A stretch of 64,000 nt of DNA from Syngnathus acus. Taxonomy: Eukaryota; Chordata; Actinopteri; Syngnathiformes; Syngnathidae. Of the stretch, positions 27,140 through 39,170 are shown one piece after another. A program made the position numbers and the translations under genes. The notes under the pieces are model-generated. The model was not told where the DNA came from, made no database searches, and saw nothing but the letters and a program-made list of their open reading frames with translations. The stretch is taken from NCBI RefSeq assembly GCF_901709675.1, contig NC_051094.1:15789501-15853500 (forward strand). Direction: 5' to 3'. The number at the start of each line of letters is the position of its first letter. The first letter of the stretch is position 1.

Positions 27140-30030
27140 GGAAATCTCCTTCTCGGGCCGTCCAAAAATAAAAGACATTCGCGTTGCCGGTACGTTAGAA
27201 TTTTTTGTTTTGCCATACTTAAACGGAACTTTATTTCGACCTTAATTCTACTCATGATTAGTGTGTGGTTGTGAAGTATTTCTTGCTGTTGTTTCATCCG
27301 TGAGAAAATGTTAACCACTATTTGGCGTCGCTGTTGTTGAGGATGCTGGTGCAGGTTACTTCACTCGGCCGGTGACTAAAACAGTAAAGCCATTGAATTG
27401 CAACTTTTTCTTTCTCCAAACTAACTTTCGCCACAGCAGTAATAGACTGACACTCGTGATGAGCGATAAAGTGTGATTCTGCATGTAGTGATCGCCAGTG
27501 TTGGTGGCCGGAGTTGGATGATATAATTCTGGCGTTTGTAGGTTGATTGCAACTACTAAATGTTTTTTGTCAGAGCGAGAAAGTGGACTTGTAACGAGCA
27601 GCACGTTGATCCGCATTGGAATTCATTCTGCTTAACATTGCTTTTTGTAGTTTTTGCATTGACATTATCCTGATTTTGTGACTTGCTTGATAGACAGATG
27701 AGCCTTCTGCGACGTGGCATATATCCCTGGTTGCTAGGTTATATTGTCAAGCCGGTGGGGTGTATTCAATTTGTGTGCATGTGCCAAATAGACACAGTGT
27801 ATGCAGTGCCAAAATGCTTTGCGATCTTCATAGACGTACAACGTGCTATTGTGGGGAAAAACATGTAGTCAGTCAGTAGCCATTAACACAACGACTTGGC
27901 CCCTTATGCATGTTTGTGTTGTTTTTAACTTTTTTCTAATGAGCATTTCTGTTGCCGTGATTGGTCAGAACAAAAGTTTGGTTGGCTGCACAAGTTGCTA
28001 CATTGTCCAATCAGCTTAAAGTATTCTATTCAATCGCCCCTCCTTTCCCGGGTGGATCATAGTGGAGCAGTCCGGATCGATAAACTATGAAGACCTCCAT
28101 TGAGCGATTTGCATATCGCTTGTCTGGTTACACCAAAGCAGGATTGGGCGCTGTTTGCTTTTTATCCATCCATTCACTATCTGAAGCATTTTTCCTCACG
28201 TGGCTGGTGGGCGCGCTGTCGCCTATCCCAGCACTTTTCAGGCAGTTGGTGCACCCTGAACTGGGAGCCAGCCAATCGCAAGGCGTACATTGAAGGAATG
28301 GGGTCGAAATACAAAAAGTCCTGCCCAGCTACAAAAACAGATATGCTCAAACCTCATTGAATAAAGTACATAAGCAGACAAGTATATTCACATATTAAAG
28401 CAATAAAAGAAATATTTTAAGCATATAATTATACCTACACACCAAATCAATAAAGAAGACATAACTAGACATTTTTGATAGGTGGTAATGACAAAGGTTT
28501 TTATAACTTTATGATCTGATATATATTTCTGAGCACTTTGAAATAACAAATGTTTTTTGATATATTGCCTGAATAGCTTAATGACCCTTAAGGAACTGTT
28601 TAATGCATGCCTGATGATTTTCTAAACCACGGACACTGCCAAAGTCGTCTAAAAATGTTCAGTACTTGATTGTATCTTATGTTTTGACTAATGCTAGACG
28701 CCAGTTTTCGATTACTACTGAACGTTCTGGACAGAGGGAAATATTTTGCCTAACAAAGAAAAGATATGGTTGGAAGCATGATTAAACTAAGAATATGATG
28801 ACGTAAGCAAGTACATGGAGTATCAAAAGAACAAACAACAAAAACCAGAGGGAGACAGCCAAGAACCCGGCCAAAGATGATCGCCAAGGCCGAAAGACGG
28901 GATGGAAGACAACAGCCCCCACACACACCGAATCGCCCATAATCAGCACCCACCCCCACGGAACCAGCTCTCACCGAACCAGCACCCACTCCCATGGAAT
29001 CAAAATATCCTGCGAACTTGCCACACCCCCTGACTCATCACGCATCAAACTCGGCCCTCACTGGCATGTGCAACTGAATATAAGCTGACCACAGAACCTT
29101 GAACGTTGCCTTTTCGGAATGGAGACTTTCTGCTCTTGAGCATGGTCGCACGAAAGGCCCAGCGCTGTATTGTACTTTCCTGAAAACAGACCTTTCTTAA
29201 CAAGAATTGTGATTGAACTCAACCAACCTGTGTAAATCTAATTTCTGCTTCAGTGTCTTAGCATTTTCCTAAATCTGAAGAAATCAAACGAGCACGCAGT
29301 GAGTCAATTGGATAACAGGTGATTGGTAATGGCTTTTGCTCCCTAAATTGTGGACAAAATCCAACACCGCTCATCTGCAAACACTCGGACATGACGCCTT
29401 CGGAGCGTCGGAGTTAAAACACAAACGCACGCTCGCCCTACAGAAGGAAGATGTCGTCATAACTTGTGCATGGCTGGGGCCTCACGACCTCTATTATGGC
29501 CTGCAACCAAGTGTGTGTGCAAGCCTCCTTTTTTTCCCCCTTTGTTTTTGTCACATTTGTGAGCTCCTCCGCAAGTTTTTGTCCGCTTCTGAGTGGAGGA
29601 CAGCAACACAATTGGAGCAAAACTCTCCTGCTTTTTTTATGCAGTCTACCATCTCAAAATGTATATTTGCAATGGAAAATGAAAGTGGTCTCTCAAAATT
29701 CAAGCATGTGTGGTTCATTTGCAAAACAAGTTAGAAAGGAATAGATGGATTTCGATTTCAAGTGTGGAGTCGAGCCCATAGGTTTTTGGTAGTGAATGAA
29801 AATTTTGCATTTTACTAACTTTGCTGCTTCAGCCTCTTTCTTTCTCTATTCTAAATTCTAGAGCCTAACAGATTCATTGTCCAGGCACATTAGACAGGAT
29901 TCTGTTTTTGTTGATCATGGCGGTGCCAATGGACAAAACGGGTAGTGTTTTCCATGAAGACGGTGACCACGTTTCCAATGGGCGCCAATGCTTTTCTATT
30001 TCTGAGTGGCCCTGTGATGAATATAATTGT
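27140..30030. other. no gene recognised; SINE relic near 28160-28300
   Basis: Short open frames only. Near 28160-28300 pieces of the common fish SINE body (GAGCCAGCCAATCGCAAGGC) are visible. Nothing else could be supported. Confidence 0.35.
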
Positions 30031-30035
30031 GTTTA

Positions 30036-30892
30036 CCGTTTTTTTCCATGTATAATGCGCCCCCATGTATAATACGCACCCCAAAAATGGCATGTCGATG
30101 CTGGAAAAAAGCCTGTACCCATGTATAATACGCACCCACATTTTGACTCCTACTTAAGTCCGTAAACGTAAAATTATTTCAGAAAAAAGATCATCTTTGG
30201 GAACAACCGGATGTTATTCTGCCGGTCAGTATCACTGCGCATGCGCTAGCAAACTCGATAGCGAAGGAATGTTTCGGATTTGTGTAGGGTACATTGTGAC
30301 AGCAAACGAGCAGGTGATCGAGCAAGCGTCTGATACGAGAGCATTGTGTTCGTATGGAGCGTGTTTGAAGTGAACAGCAGAGAAGAAAGGAGCAAGGCAA
30401 AGTGTTGTGAAATAAAATATTACCTGTAATACGCATTTTGTTATTTGCTGATTGGAACTGCTAATTAAACTGTGGATTGAAACTAATAGTTAGAGAACTG
30501 AACTCTCGCTCTTTATATAGCTGACGTGTCTTGCGCATCCGTTCTGCGCATCTGTAATGGCGGCCCCCGTATGATCTCCGGTTTGCGATGGAGAAATAAA
30601 TAAATAATATTTGACAATAACACACCATCAAGGATTGCATCATCGCATCAAACGATGTCGTCAGTTATGAATTTTACTGACTAAGTGTGTTGGGCAGGAT
30701 GGCTGAATGCGATGCGCGATTGACAACAAACAAGAAGAAAGGTGATTTCAAGTTTTATTTCGAGGGAGATTTTCTTCATAAAAAAAAAGAAAGAAAAAAA
30801 AGAAAAAAATTGTACCCATGTATAATGCGCACCCCAGATTTTAGGACAATAAATGTGTTAAATTTTGCGCATTATACATGGAAAAAAAACGG
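30036..30892. mobile_element. TIR element with about 28-bp inverted repeats
   Basis: Left CCGTTTTTTTCCATGTATAA and right TTATACATGGAAAAAAAACGG are nearly exact inverted repeats, with TA on both sides (30034-30035, 30893-30894). The palindrome extends a few bases outside (TTGTGTT/AACACAA). The internal motif ATGTATAATACGCACC repeats the TIR core. No intact transposase. Confidence 0.7.
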
Positions 30893-30986
30893 TAAACACA
30901 ACTGTAGATTGATGCTAAAACGAAAAGTTTATTTTTGGTTTGAACCGTATTCCATTGAGCAATTATTGTGTTTTTATCCTCGGTGA

Positions 30987-31140
30987 TACCTTACACCAGG
31001 GGTGGGCAAACTTTTTGACTTTTGGGAATTGGGTTCTAAATTTTGACCAGGGGGCCGAACCAGGAGCAGATGGATGTAGTGTTTGTGTGAAGTAATATAA
31101 ATGACATGTAAAGGTCATTGCATAAAAGGTTTTTACTTAT
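30987..31140. mobile_element. left-end fragment of a GTF2IRD2-like hAT family
   Basis: Starts CAGGGGTGGGCAAAC and matches the left part of the hAT element at 53960. It contains the uninterrupted target site (GAAGTAATATAAA) of the TA-type element inserted there. Confidence 0.6.
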
Positions 31141-31618
31141 AGGAGCGGAGCGCACTCTTCCACTCCGAACACGCCCTCTCGCAGAGAAGCGCACAAGCGT
31201 CAGTGTATATTTTCCAACGCGCCCATAGGTACATAACTTTAACCACTAGATAACTTGCGCGTTGCCACAGAGCGGCCATCTTGGGACAGAGCTGGTCGAT
31301 GACTTATCAGAGTCAACGGAGCACGAATTTTAATATAGCTATAGATTGCTCAACATAGCCGACTTTCAAACGGCTTTTTTCGTCGGATGAACGTCAGAGA
31401 TAGTTATTTTACTGTATCGCGGAATAATGAAAATCATTGAATTCGATTTAAAATGTACATTGTGGTAGATATTAGGGCCATGCCTCTCACATAGCAGGCA
31501 TGCAGTTGGGTGTTTTATTGGCAGTCAGAGATTAAAAAATGACCCAGACGTTTCACATTTTCTTCAAATATGTCTTGTTGGTAGTCAGAGATTATAGATG
31601 TGCTTTTTACTCATGCCA

Positions 31619-31814
<196 letters not shown>

Positions 31815-31834
31815 TAAAGATTAAAAAGATTAAA

Positions 31835-32135
31835 GATTAAAGTCCCAATGATCGTCACACACACACCTGGGTGTGGTGAAATTTGTCCTCTGCATTTAAC
31901 CCATCCCCGTGTGATTTTAATCCATCCCCTGGGGGAGAGGGGAGCAGTGAGCAGCAGCGCGTGCCGCGTCGGGAATCAGTTGGTGATCTAACCCCCAATT
32001 CCAACCCTTAATGCTGAGTGCCAAGCAGGGAGGCAATGGTCCCATTTTTATAGTCTTTGGTATGGACCCGGCCGGGGTTTGAACCCACAACCTTCCAGTC
32101 TCAGGGCGGACACTCTACCACTAGGCCACTGAGAT
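31835..32135 (-). repeat. tRNA-derived SINE
   Basis: On minus it begins CAGTGGCCTAGTGGTAGAGT (A box) and has GGTTCAAACCCC (B box), then a body ending near the CACACA tract. A partial copy lies at 44785-45290. Confidence 0.8.
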
Positions 32136-32149
32136 GGTCACACACACGC

Positions 32150-32835
32150 ACACACAGAAATTATATTTTCAATATTTACATTATTCAAATAATAGCCAAA
32201 ACAAATAATAAAATGAAACAATCAATTAAAAGAGAACTTTCTGAGACCAAGGTTTAAAAACCACTGGTTCGAAGGAACATGGAACAAAATATGAATGGAG
32301 AAAAATAATGAATACATAAATTATTTTTTAGGGTGGTTTTCAGTGGGTGGTTGCTCTGTTTTTTTCTGGCACATGAAGCATCAATCACAAAGCTGGCCCA
32401 GCAGACATCACAGGATAGATTCTTTAGTAGTGTGCATTTCAATGCCAATCCTCAAATTTACGGTAGACATAGTAACTTAAAATTAATGACCATCGAGAAA
32501 TTATTTGCATCACATCGGTGTTCTTCATTGGCTGGTTTATCAAGCAAAATCACGTTTTGTGTGTTTTGACAGAAATTTTCAATTGATTGAAACGATTAGG
32601 TAGGTCAAAAAAAGTTTCATAAAAAACAAATGATAATAGAAAATATTCAATTGTGAGCAAGTGTGAGGAAGCAATGACACAAGCAAGTAACTTGCGTTTA
32701 TTAAAAAAAAAAAAAAAAAGTTATTGAAACAGTCAACCTTCAAAAACATGCCATGAAATATGTTTTGTAATAAATAAATCATTTTGTAAACCAGTCAGGA
32801 ATTTAGCGAGTTAGGAGTATTTAAGTGAGTGAATT
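32150..32835. other. no gene recognised
   Basis: AT-rich. It would contain the intron and possibly later exons of the minus-strand gene starting at 32900, but none could be recognised. Confidence 0.3.
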
Positions 32836-32840
32836 CTTAC

Positions 32841-32900
32841 CGCCGACAACAGCACACCGAACCGAAGCACTGTCCAAAAATGACCAGGAGCGAGCGACAT
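32841..32900 (-). CDS. putative first exon of a divergent gene
   Basis: On minus an ATG at 32900 opens 20 codons reading MSLAPGHFWTVLRFGVLLSA, then an excellent donor GTAAGA (32840-32835). The stretch is hydrophobic and could be a signal peptide or anchor. It starts 148 bases from the galactosyltransferase-like ATG on the other strand, so the two would share a bidirectional promoter. I do not recognise the protein and found no later exon, so this may be chance. Confidence 0.35.
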
Positions 32901-33048
32901 TGCCGACTCTCCCGTGAGCTATCTAGACTTCCGGTCGAGACCTGTGGAGTCGCTGACGTCGTCACTCTTCCGGGTTTACAAATCTAGGTTAGTTTTTGCT
33001 CTGAGGTTACTTTAATAGTTGTGCGTACGAACAGTGGTCTTGGCGGCT
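32901..33048. promoter_or_regulatory. possible bidirectional promoter
   Basis: The spacer between divergent ATGs is GC-richer than its surroundings, has no TATA box, and contains CTTCCGG twice (ETS-like, about 32929 and 32967) and TGACGTCGTCA (CRE-like, about 32954). Confidence 0.4.
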
Positions 33049-33909
33049 ATGAAGGTGTGTGTCTTCCGAAGGTTCGTGATGCTTTTTCGTCTCACCATTT
33101 TACTCGCGATTGTTCTGTTACTTGGACGAGAGGGATATTTTAGGCAAGTTACAGAGCCATGGCCCCTTCCTGTGGAAGAGTACAAGCTGCTGCGCCCCGA
33201 AACGTACTCCTATCTTCTCAATCAGCCTGACGTTTGTAAGAAAAGAAGTCCCTTCCTGGTGTTGATGGTCCCAGTGGCACCTCTGGATTTGTCGGCAAGG
33301 GATGCCATAAGAGAAACGTGGGGTGCTGCAGGTCAGGACACCATAACACTGTTTTACATTGGCGTGCCTAAAGCGGGGCAGGTGAGAAGAATACAGGACA
33401 TGCTGGAGGTGGAGAGCAAGAAATATTCAGATGTCATCCAGATGACCTTCGTGGACAGTTACCAGAATCTCACAATCAAAAGCATGATGATAATGAACTG
33501 GCTAACAAACTACTGCCCCAACGCCACCTATGCCATGAAGGTGGATGCCGACATATTTGTGAATGTATTCTACCTCATCAGAATACTGAGGTACTCTCCC
33601 AGGAACAATTACATTACAGGATCTGTAGTAGCCGATGGCAAGCCATCGAGAAACCGCAACAACAAGTGGCACCTGTCAGAGCAGCTGTACCCTGAAGACC
33701 GCTTTCCTACATATTTGTCAGGTGCTGGCTATGTCTTTTCAATAGACGTGGCCGCCAAGGTCTCATGGGCTTCCAAGTTTGTCCGATGGATCCCTATAGA
33801 GGACGTCTACATAGGATGGTGTCTGCGCGTGCTTGGTGTAAGGCCTGTCTACGCAATAAAATGGCTGCAATCATCAAACCTCTTTGAAACCGATCATTTT
33901 GGACTATGA
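33049..33909 (+). CDS. beta-1,3-galactosyltransferase-like (GT31), C-terminally frameshifted
   Basis: Golgi type II glycosyltransferase that would add beta-1,3-galactose from UDP-Gal. The first ATG (33049) gives 286 residues in one exon. Residues 8-26 form a membrane anchor. GT31 motifs follow: RDAIRETWG (84-92), DADIFVNV (166-173, the DxD metal/UDP site), the DRFPTYLSGAGYVFS block (217-231) and EDVYIG (251-256). N-glycosylation sequons are at 140 and 158. The frame stops at TGA 33907-33909, but the +1 frame immediately continues with YDRCTFARRVIINGF, the conserved C-terminus of B3GALT2-like proteins, and stops at 34015. One extra base near 33895-33902 explains this. It is either a true late frameshift or an assembly error. 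Nearest to fish b3galt2-like single-exon genes; the exact orthologue is unknown. Confidence 0.85.
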   Translation: MKVCVFRRFVMLFRLTILLAIVLLLGREGYFRQVTEPWPLPVEEYKLLRPETYSYLLNQPDVCKKRSPFLVLMVPVAPLDLSARDAIRETWGAAGQDTITLFYIGVPKAGQVRRIQDMLEVESKKYSDVIQMTFVDSYQNLTIKSMMIMNWLTNYCPNATYAMKVDADIFVNVFYLIRILRYSPRNNYITGSVVADGKPSRNRNNKWHLSEQLYPEDRFPTYLSGAGYVFSIDVAAKVSWASKFVRWIPIEDVYIGWCLRVLGVRPVYAIKWLQSSNLFETDHFGL

Positions 33910-34019
33910 CAGGTGCACTTTTGCCAGACGTGTTATCATCAACGGCTTTCGGCCTCCCCAATTGCGACAACTTTGGAAAGATTTCTCAAAAGGCTATAAA
34001 AGCTGCTGGTTTTGACCAA

Positions 34020-35830
34020 TGACTGCTTCTGAGCTGGATATCTGTCAGCATTTGGAACAACCAAGGGTTTAAGTGGATGCAGAGATAGTAAATATAACCT
34101 CATTTTATTGCTTCTGTCAAAATACAGAAGACGTATATGTCATTTCTGGTGTGCAAGAAAGAACAACTTCAAACCAAACAATATCCTGCTGATAAAAGAA
34201 TGTTTTGTCTCAAAAGAATCATATGGTGACATTTTTAATATGTATATGAGCTCACTATGTTCTGTATTTATTTTACTTCAGGTGCTGCAATAGTTTGGGA
34301 AATGAAAGTCATGGCTTCTTTTACTGATTTGGTTTGATTCAAGGAAAAGTGTGTGCGTGTGTGTGTGTGATCTATATATATATGTATATGTGTGTATATG
34401 TCAAAGTCTGCTTTATCAAAGTCCGCTTTATTGTCAATTTGAATCAAAATGATATACACACACACGCATACGTATATGAATATTGCACTACTCGGTCAGG
34501 CATTAAACATGAACCAAGAAAAACCTGCTGCTTGCTCGGTAGCTGTGCCTGTTTTGATATTACTGTATTGCTGTTGTTTCACTCTGTGGCCTTTAGGTGG
34601 CAGTATGAAACAGAAGATGAGTGTGTCAATGGCAGCTGTCATGACCTTAAAACTTGAGAGCAAGAAGAAAGCACTGATGCCTTTAAAATCTGCCTCTTTT
34701 TTTTCTTGCTGCTGACTGATATGTACCAAAAGTACCTTATGTATCAAGTTGCTTTATGTAGGAATGGAGTAATTGAACTGCCTTATCAATCTCTTGAGTG
34801 CAATTAGTCATCCTATACTTGGCTGGCGACCACTCCAGAGCATAGACTAGATCTTGTTCACTGTTGTTTGAGACACCCCTCCGAAGCATTGGCACATTTC
34901 ATATCATGATTGGTTGGTATTTTTGGCACAGATTGTCTTGTTCCCTTAAAATTCTGATTTTGACACATTTTGGTCAGGGCGGAGTTCTGTCGTGACTGGC
35001 CATTCCTTGATATAGGCCGGATGTCTCACAATATATAAACACGGATTACTCGGTGACAAGTTGTCTTTCTTTCGGGTAGAATGTCTAGTTTTCTTCATGT
35101 CTTCTGCGTCTAGCCCTGCTCTCTGTGGATACTTTTTATTTTTGTGTATAAAGACTTAAGATAAAGACTGTTACTTTTCAACTTTGTGTCATGTTTGTTT
35201 CGGAGTACAAATCCTGCTCCTCACGTAACACTACGGCTCTGATCACACCCACTCTTAGAGTATACATGGCGTCAGAGTGAATTTCAGAACACACTTTAGT
35301 TAGATTTTATTTTGCTCGCATTCTAGCTCAGCTATAGATTGCTTTGTAATTAATAAAGAATGAATACAAAAATAGACATTCCCCCCTCAAATTTCCCAGT
35401 CTAACTCCTGATGGAGAACCAGTCACAGTTTGTCAGTGTGGAGTCTTCAAAATAGTGTACAAGATAAGGAATCCCCGAATAAATGCAGACTAGCAAGGCC
35501 GCATCATAGTCATATTTTGCTTCATTAAAATTGTCAACCCAAATGTATGAATCTCATAAATCATAATGTCTCATATTGTATATACTATATATAGTATAGA
35601 CTACACAACAAACTCATGAATAACTAGTTTTCAAAACAGAGACTAATAAAAACTGTTCAAATATTTAAAAATGAAATATTTAAATCAAATTAAATCAAGT
35701 ATTTAAAAATAAAAATTATTTTGAAAAAATGAATGGCAATAAAAATTGCTAACAATATCTCTGTTTTTCGCGAAAACAATTTGAAAGTTTGGAATTGACA
35801 TGAATTCGATGTACAATTTGTCCACCTAAG
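34020..35830. other. no gene recognised
   Basis: 3' flank of the galactosyltransferase-like gene, a LINE/SINE tail relic (TTTATTGTCAATTTGA) at about 34398-34445, and AT-rich sequence. Confidence 0.35.
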
Positions 35831-35832
35831 GC

Positions 35833-36162
35833 AGGGGTGTCAAACTCATTTTTTTCGCGGGCCGCATTGTAGTCATAGCTTCTTTCGGAGGGCCATTATG
35901 ACTGTCAACTCAAATAAATGTATGAGCACCTCATATTATATACAGTAAAAGCTACAAAACAAACTGACAAATCACTTGTTTTCAAATCAGACGAGTAAAA
36001 ACTGGTCAAATATTTAAAAAAAAAAGATATTAAAAGTGAAGACAATTTACAATTCTAGTAATGACACATGAATTTGATGCACAATTTGTCTTCGCGGGCC
36101 ACATAAAATGATGTGGCGGGCCGTATCTGGCCCCCGGGCCTTGAGTTTGACACCTGTGACCT
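35833..36162. mobile_element. hAT-like MITE (GGGTGTCAAACTC family)
   Basis: Ends CAGGGGTGTCAAACTCA and TTGAGTTTGACACCTG. A 7-of-8 target duplication (ACCTAAG shared) flanks it. The last about 55 bases are repeated once more immediately downstream (to about 36220). A related truncated piece lies at 56262-56555. Confidence 0.65.
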
Positions 36163-36239
36163 AAGATGATGTGGCGAGCCGTATCTGGTCCCCGGGCCTT
36201 GACTTTGACACCACCTGCGGCACCATTTTGACATGTTTT

Positions 36240-36770
36240 TAGCAAGTCTAAACTCTTGTGTAATTTTTGTGACCTAATTGTCAGATGCGCTTACTCTAGA
36301 ACTGACGAGTTAAGTTTTTGTTTTAATTTTTTTCATTTTAATTTGAACATCTTTAATTTGAGGTCAATCAGTGTCCCCGGATGTGTTCACTCTTTAACTA
36401 CTATATGCGTGCAATCTACTTAATGCCAGTCCAAAACACGCAACGTGTAACAGTTTTGTAAAACTGTTTGCCATTTGCCTGTTCATTTGCCGGTTTTGTA
36501 TGTGCTTTGTGTTAGAGTCTATTCATTTATCACACAGTCTGAGTAGGAGGTAATGCTTTGGGCCAAAGCTCCTCATTGTTCCATTCAAACACACATTCAC
36601 ACACACGCGTAGACACGCACGTAGACATGCACGTCCACACACATGCCTCCCCCACTCTGTGCTGTTTTGTGTCTGGACACATCTCATCAACACATGTAGC
36701 TCCATGGAGAGTATACAAACCAGTTCAGCTAGCCATCACAAAATATATGTTTGGAGGCATTAATAAATCC
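36240..36770. other. no feature seen
   Basis: Unique-looking AT-rich sequence with a short ACACAC stretch near 36589-36640. Confidence 0.3.
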
Positions 36771-36771
36771 A

Positions 36772-36932
<161 letters not shown>

Positions 36933-36934
36933 AG

Positions 36935-38015
36935 AGCGCAATCTAGCCACACTTCTTGTTGTGACAGAGAGGATATATGATGCAGAAACCCACCACATAA
37001 ACTCAACCTGCCTCTTACAACAGAGAATAATTCAGGTTAATAAATTATATATTTTCACGTGTTCACCGCTTTCTCACTAATTGACTTCTGTTACTCTGTT
37101 CGTAAATGCATACAGTATACAGTAAAGGAATTAGGATAGGCATAGGAATATGGGTATTGCACATGAATAAATATGAAACAAGAGCTTTACAAATATTACA
37201 AATATGGAGCCAAGAAAGTTTTTCCTACACACAACAACTGACACTATGTTGTGGAAGTATGCCGTCGCCCCCAGCTGCAACCCCAAGATGCAACAAGATG
37301 ATCGCTAACAAGAAGATGAAATGTTTGGAGTCCCACTTATGCAACTCTAAAGGCTTTTGTCACATTTGTGGGTTGGAGGTTTAACTTCTCATCTAATAGA
37401 AACTCTCCACTAACTATTATAAACAATTATGCACATAATGGGGCTCAAGGACTTTGATGGAATTTCTTTAAAAAGGGAGTGCTGATCTCTGAAGTTGACT
37501 GGAAACATTAAGAAAGCCCCCCCCCCCCCGCCAAAAAAACCAATAACAAACTACACAATATAATTTAACAAACCAACCACAAATTTGACATCCATTGCTC
37601 GACATACAGTATATTCAACAGAAGAGGATTTTTGTTTCCTGGTATATTCAGTCTTCCGGGAAGTATTAGAGCAAATCAGCCCAACTCATTATGCCAGTCA
37701 ATTTTTATGCGTTGTGTACAGTGTTGCTTGCTTTTCTGCATGTTTTGTGGAGTCCTGTGAATGTGCTTTGCTCATTTGTTGTTGCATGTATGTGGTTCCT
37801 CCTCAGTTTCTGCAGACATCTGGATTTGTTGCAGCTACCACAAGATCCATATGAATAGCTTACTAAATCAATTGAGTAAGTATTGTGAGATTAAAATACG
37901 CATCTGTAGTCTTCCTTTATTCATTACATAAAAGACACTTCATGTCCGAGGATGGCGCTACAGCTGCTATTGGCAACAGCGGGACACCACAGTGTTGAAC
38001 TCCCTATGGCAGGGG
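36935..38015. other. no gene recognised
   Basis: Contains a C-run near 37520. Open frames at 37106-37384 and 37585-37854 have no recognisable similarity. Confidence 0.35.
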
Positions 38016-38017
38016 TG

Positions 38018-38720
38018 GCCAACCAGTCAGAGACTAAGAGCCACATTTTTTTACTGTGTACCGCAAAGAGCCACATCCCCCTCCCCCCCCGAATGGGTTT
38101 GCCCTCCTCCTTTGCGGGATTTCACCTCATGCGCATGCGCGTTTGACTAGCAGCTAGTGCATCATAGTCTGGAGTAAAATTTGTTGTGGTAATTCTTAGG
38201 ATAGAGCTGAGTTGTCGGTCCGTTAACCTAGATCTGTGACGGGCTTTGTTGACGTTCATGTGGCTGAACGTCTTCTCACACACGTAGGTCGAGCCAAATT
38301 GTCCACTCTTTTTCAACATTCGGCACTCAGTGTCCACCTTTCTTTTCTTCGGGCCACTCATTTTAATGGAAGGATTCCAGGGGAAGGTTTGTGGGTGGCA
38401 TTAGCGTAAAACTGTATCTGAAAACTCAGCGCGCGAATTACGAGAATATTGACGTCACAGCCTACACTCGAAATTCGGCACTGATAGATGAAATTACTAC
38501 GTACTACTGAGTACGCACACGCACTTGTGAGTGTGCACCGAGCTTTCTGACACGGCTCCCGGGAGTAAATGCGCGGGCGGGCGCTTCCCCATCTACTGGG
38601 GAAACATAGTAATTGCAGGGAAAATGACCCCCAAAAAAATTAACAATACAATTTATTAGGTTTGGCGGGCCGGAATAAACGGCCCCGTGGGCCGGATGTG
38701 GCCCGCGGGCCCTAGTTTGC
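38018..38720 (-). mobile_element. hAT relic with fused GTF2IRD2-like N- and C-terminal pieces
   Basis: The minus-strand frame 38361-38122 starts MSGPKKRKVDTECR and runs into RSRLTDRQLSSILRI, joining the start and the end of a GTF2IRD2/ZBED-like hAT transposase through an internal deletion. The right end GGGCCCTAGTTTGCCCA matches the hAT family of 53960. The left boundary region (GTGGCCAACC) looks like a different hAT end. Confidence 0.55.
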
Positions 38721-38981
38721 CCAAATCTGCCTTACACAGTCATTTCTAATGTGCCGCTGCCATATGCATTTACACAAAACCTGGCGTTATTTTGGCTCCG
38801 ATCCAAACCCAACTCGGAGGTATGTTAGCAGCCGTAAGTGACAAAAATTGTGTCCCCGCTCCCCCCTCTTTTTCCCCCCCATTATTTATTTGCGGTCGTT
38901 TTTATTGCGAGTGAAAGGCGTCTAAGATGACACGTCCACTCTCGCCAGTTCAAAGGCGTGCAAACGTGTTGGGAGCTTTTG

Positions 38982-38989
38982 TGACGTCA
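38982..38989. promoter_or_regulatory. CRE palindrome upstream of lectin exon 1a
   Basis: TGACGTCA embedded in GTGACGTCACGTG, 122 bases before the ATG of exon 1a. The same palindrome precedes exon 1b. Confidence 0.5.
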
Positions 38990-39103
38990 CGTGGTATCAG
39001 AACACGCAAGCCTTTTGTGACTAGTATAGTCCGTCCATCATTTGCTTTGGAGTCGAATTGTTGACTGCAAACTATTTGCGTGGAATCTCCTCTCCCGTGA
39101 GCG

Positions 39104-39170
39104 ATGAGAAACCCACTGGCCGCGCGCCTCGTGCGTATTCTTGCATTGAGCGCCGCGTGGACTTCGTCAA
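39104..39170 (+). CDS. lectin exon 1a: signal peptide
   Basis: ATG with 22 codons reading MRNPLAARLVRILALSAAW plus TSS, a classic signal peptide, then donor GTGAGT. It ends with one extra base (phase 1), exactly what the first CTLD exon at 45330 needs. The 6.2-kb intron between them is filled with transposons. Confidence 0.6.

Noticed and set aside
29336-29744. Overlapping 92-132-codon frames
   Set aside because: No motifs, AT-rich surroundings and no exon-like boundaries that I could justify.
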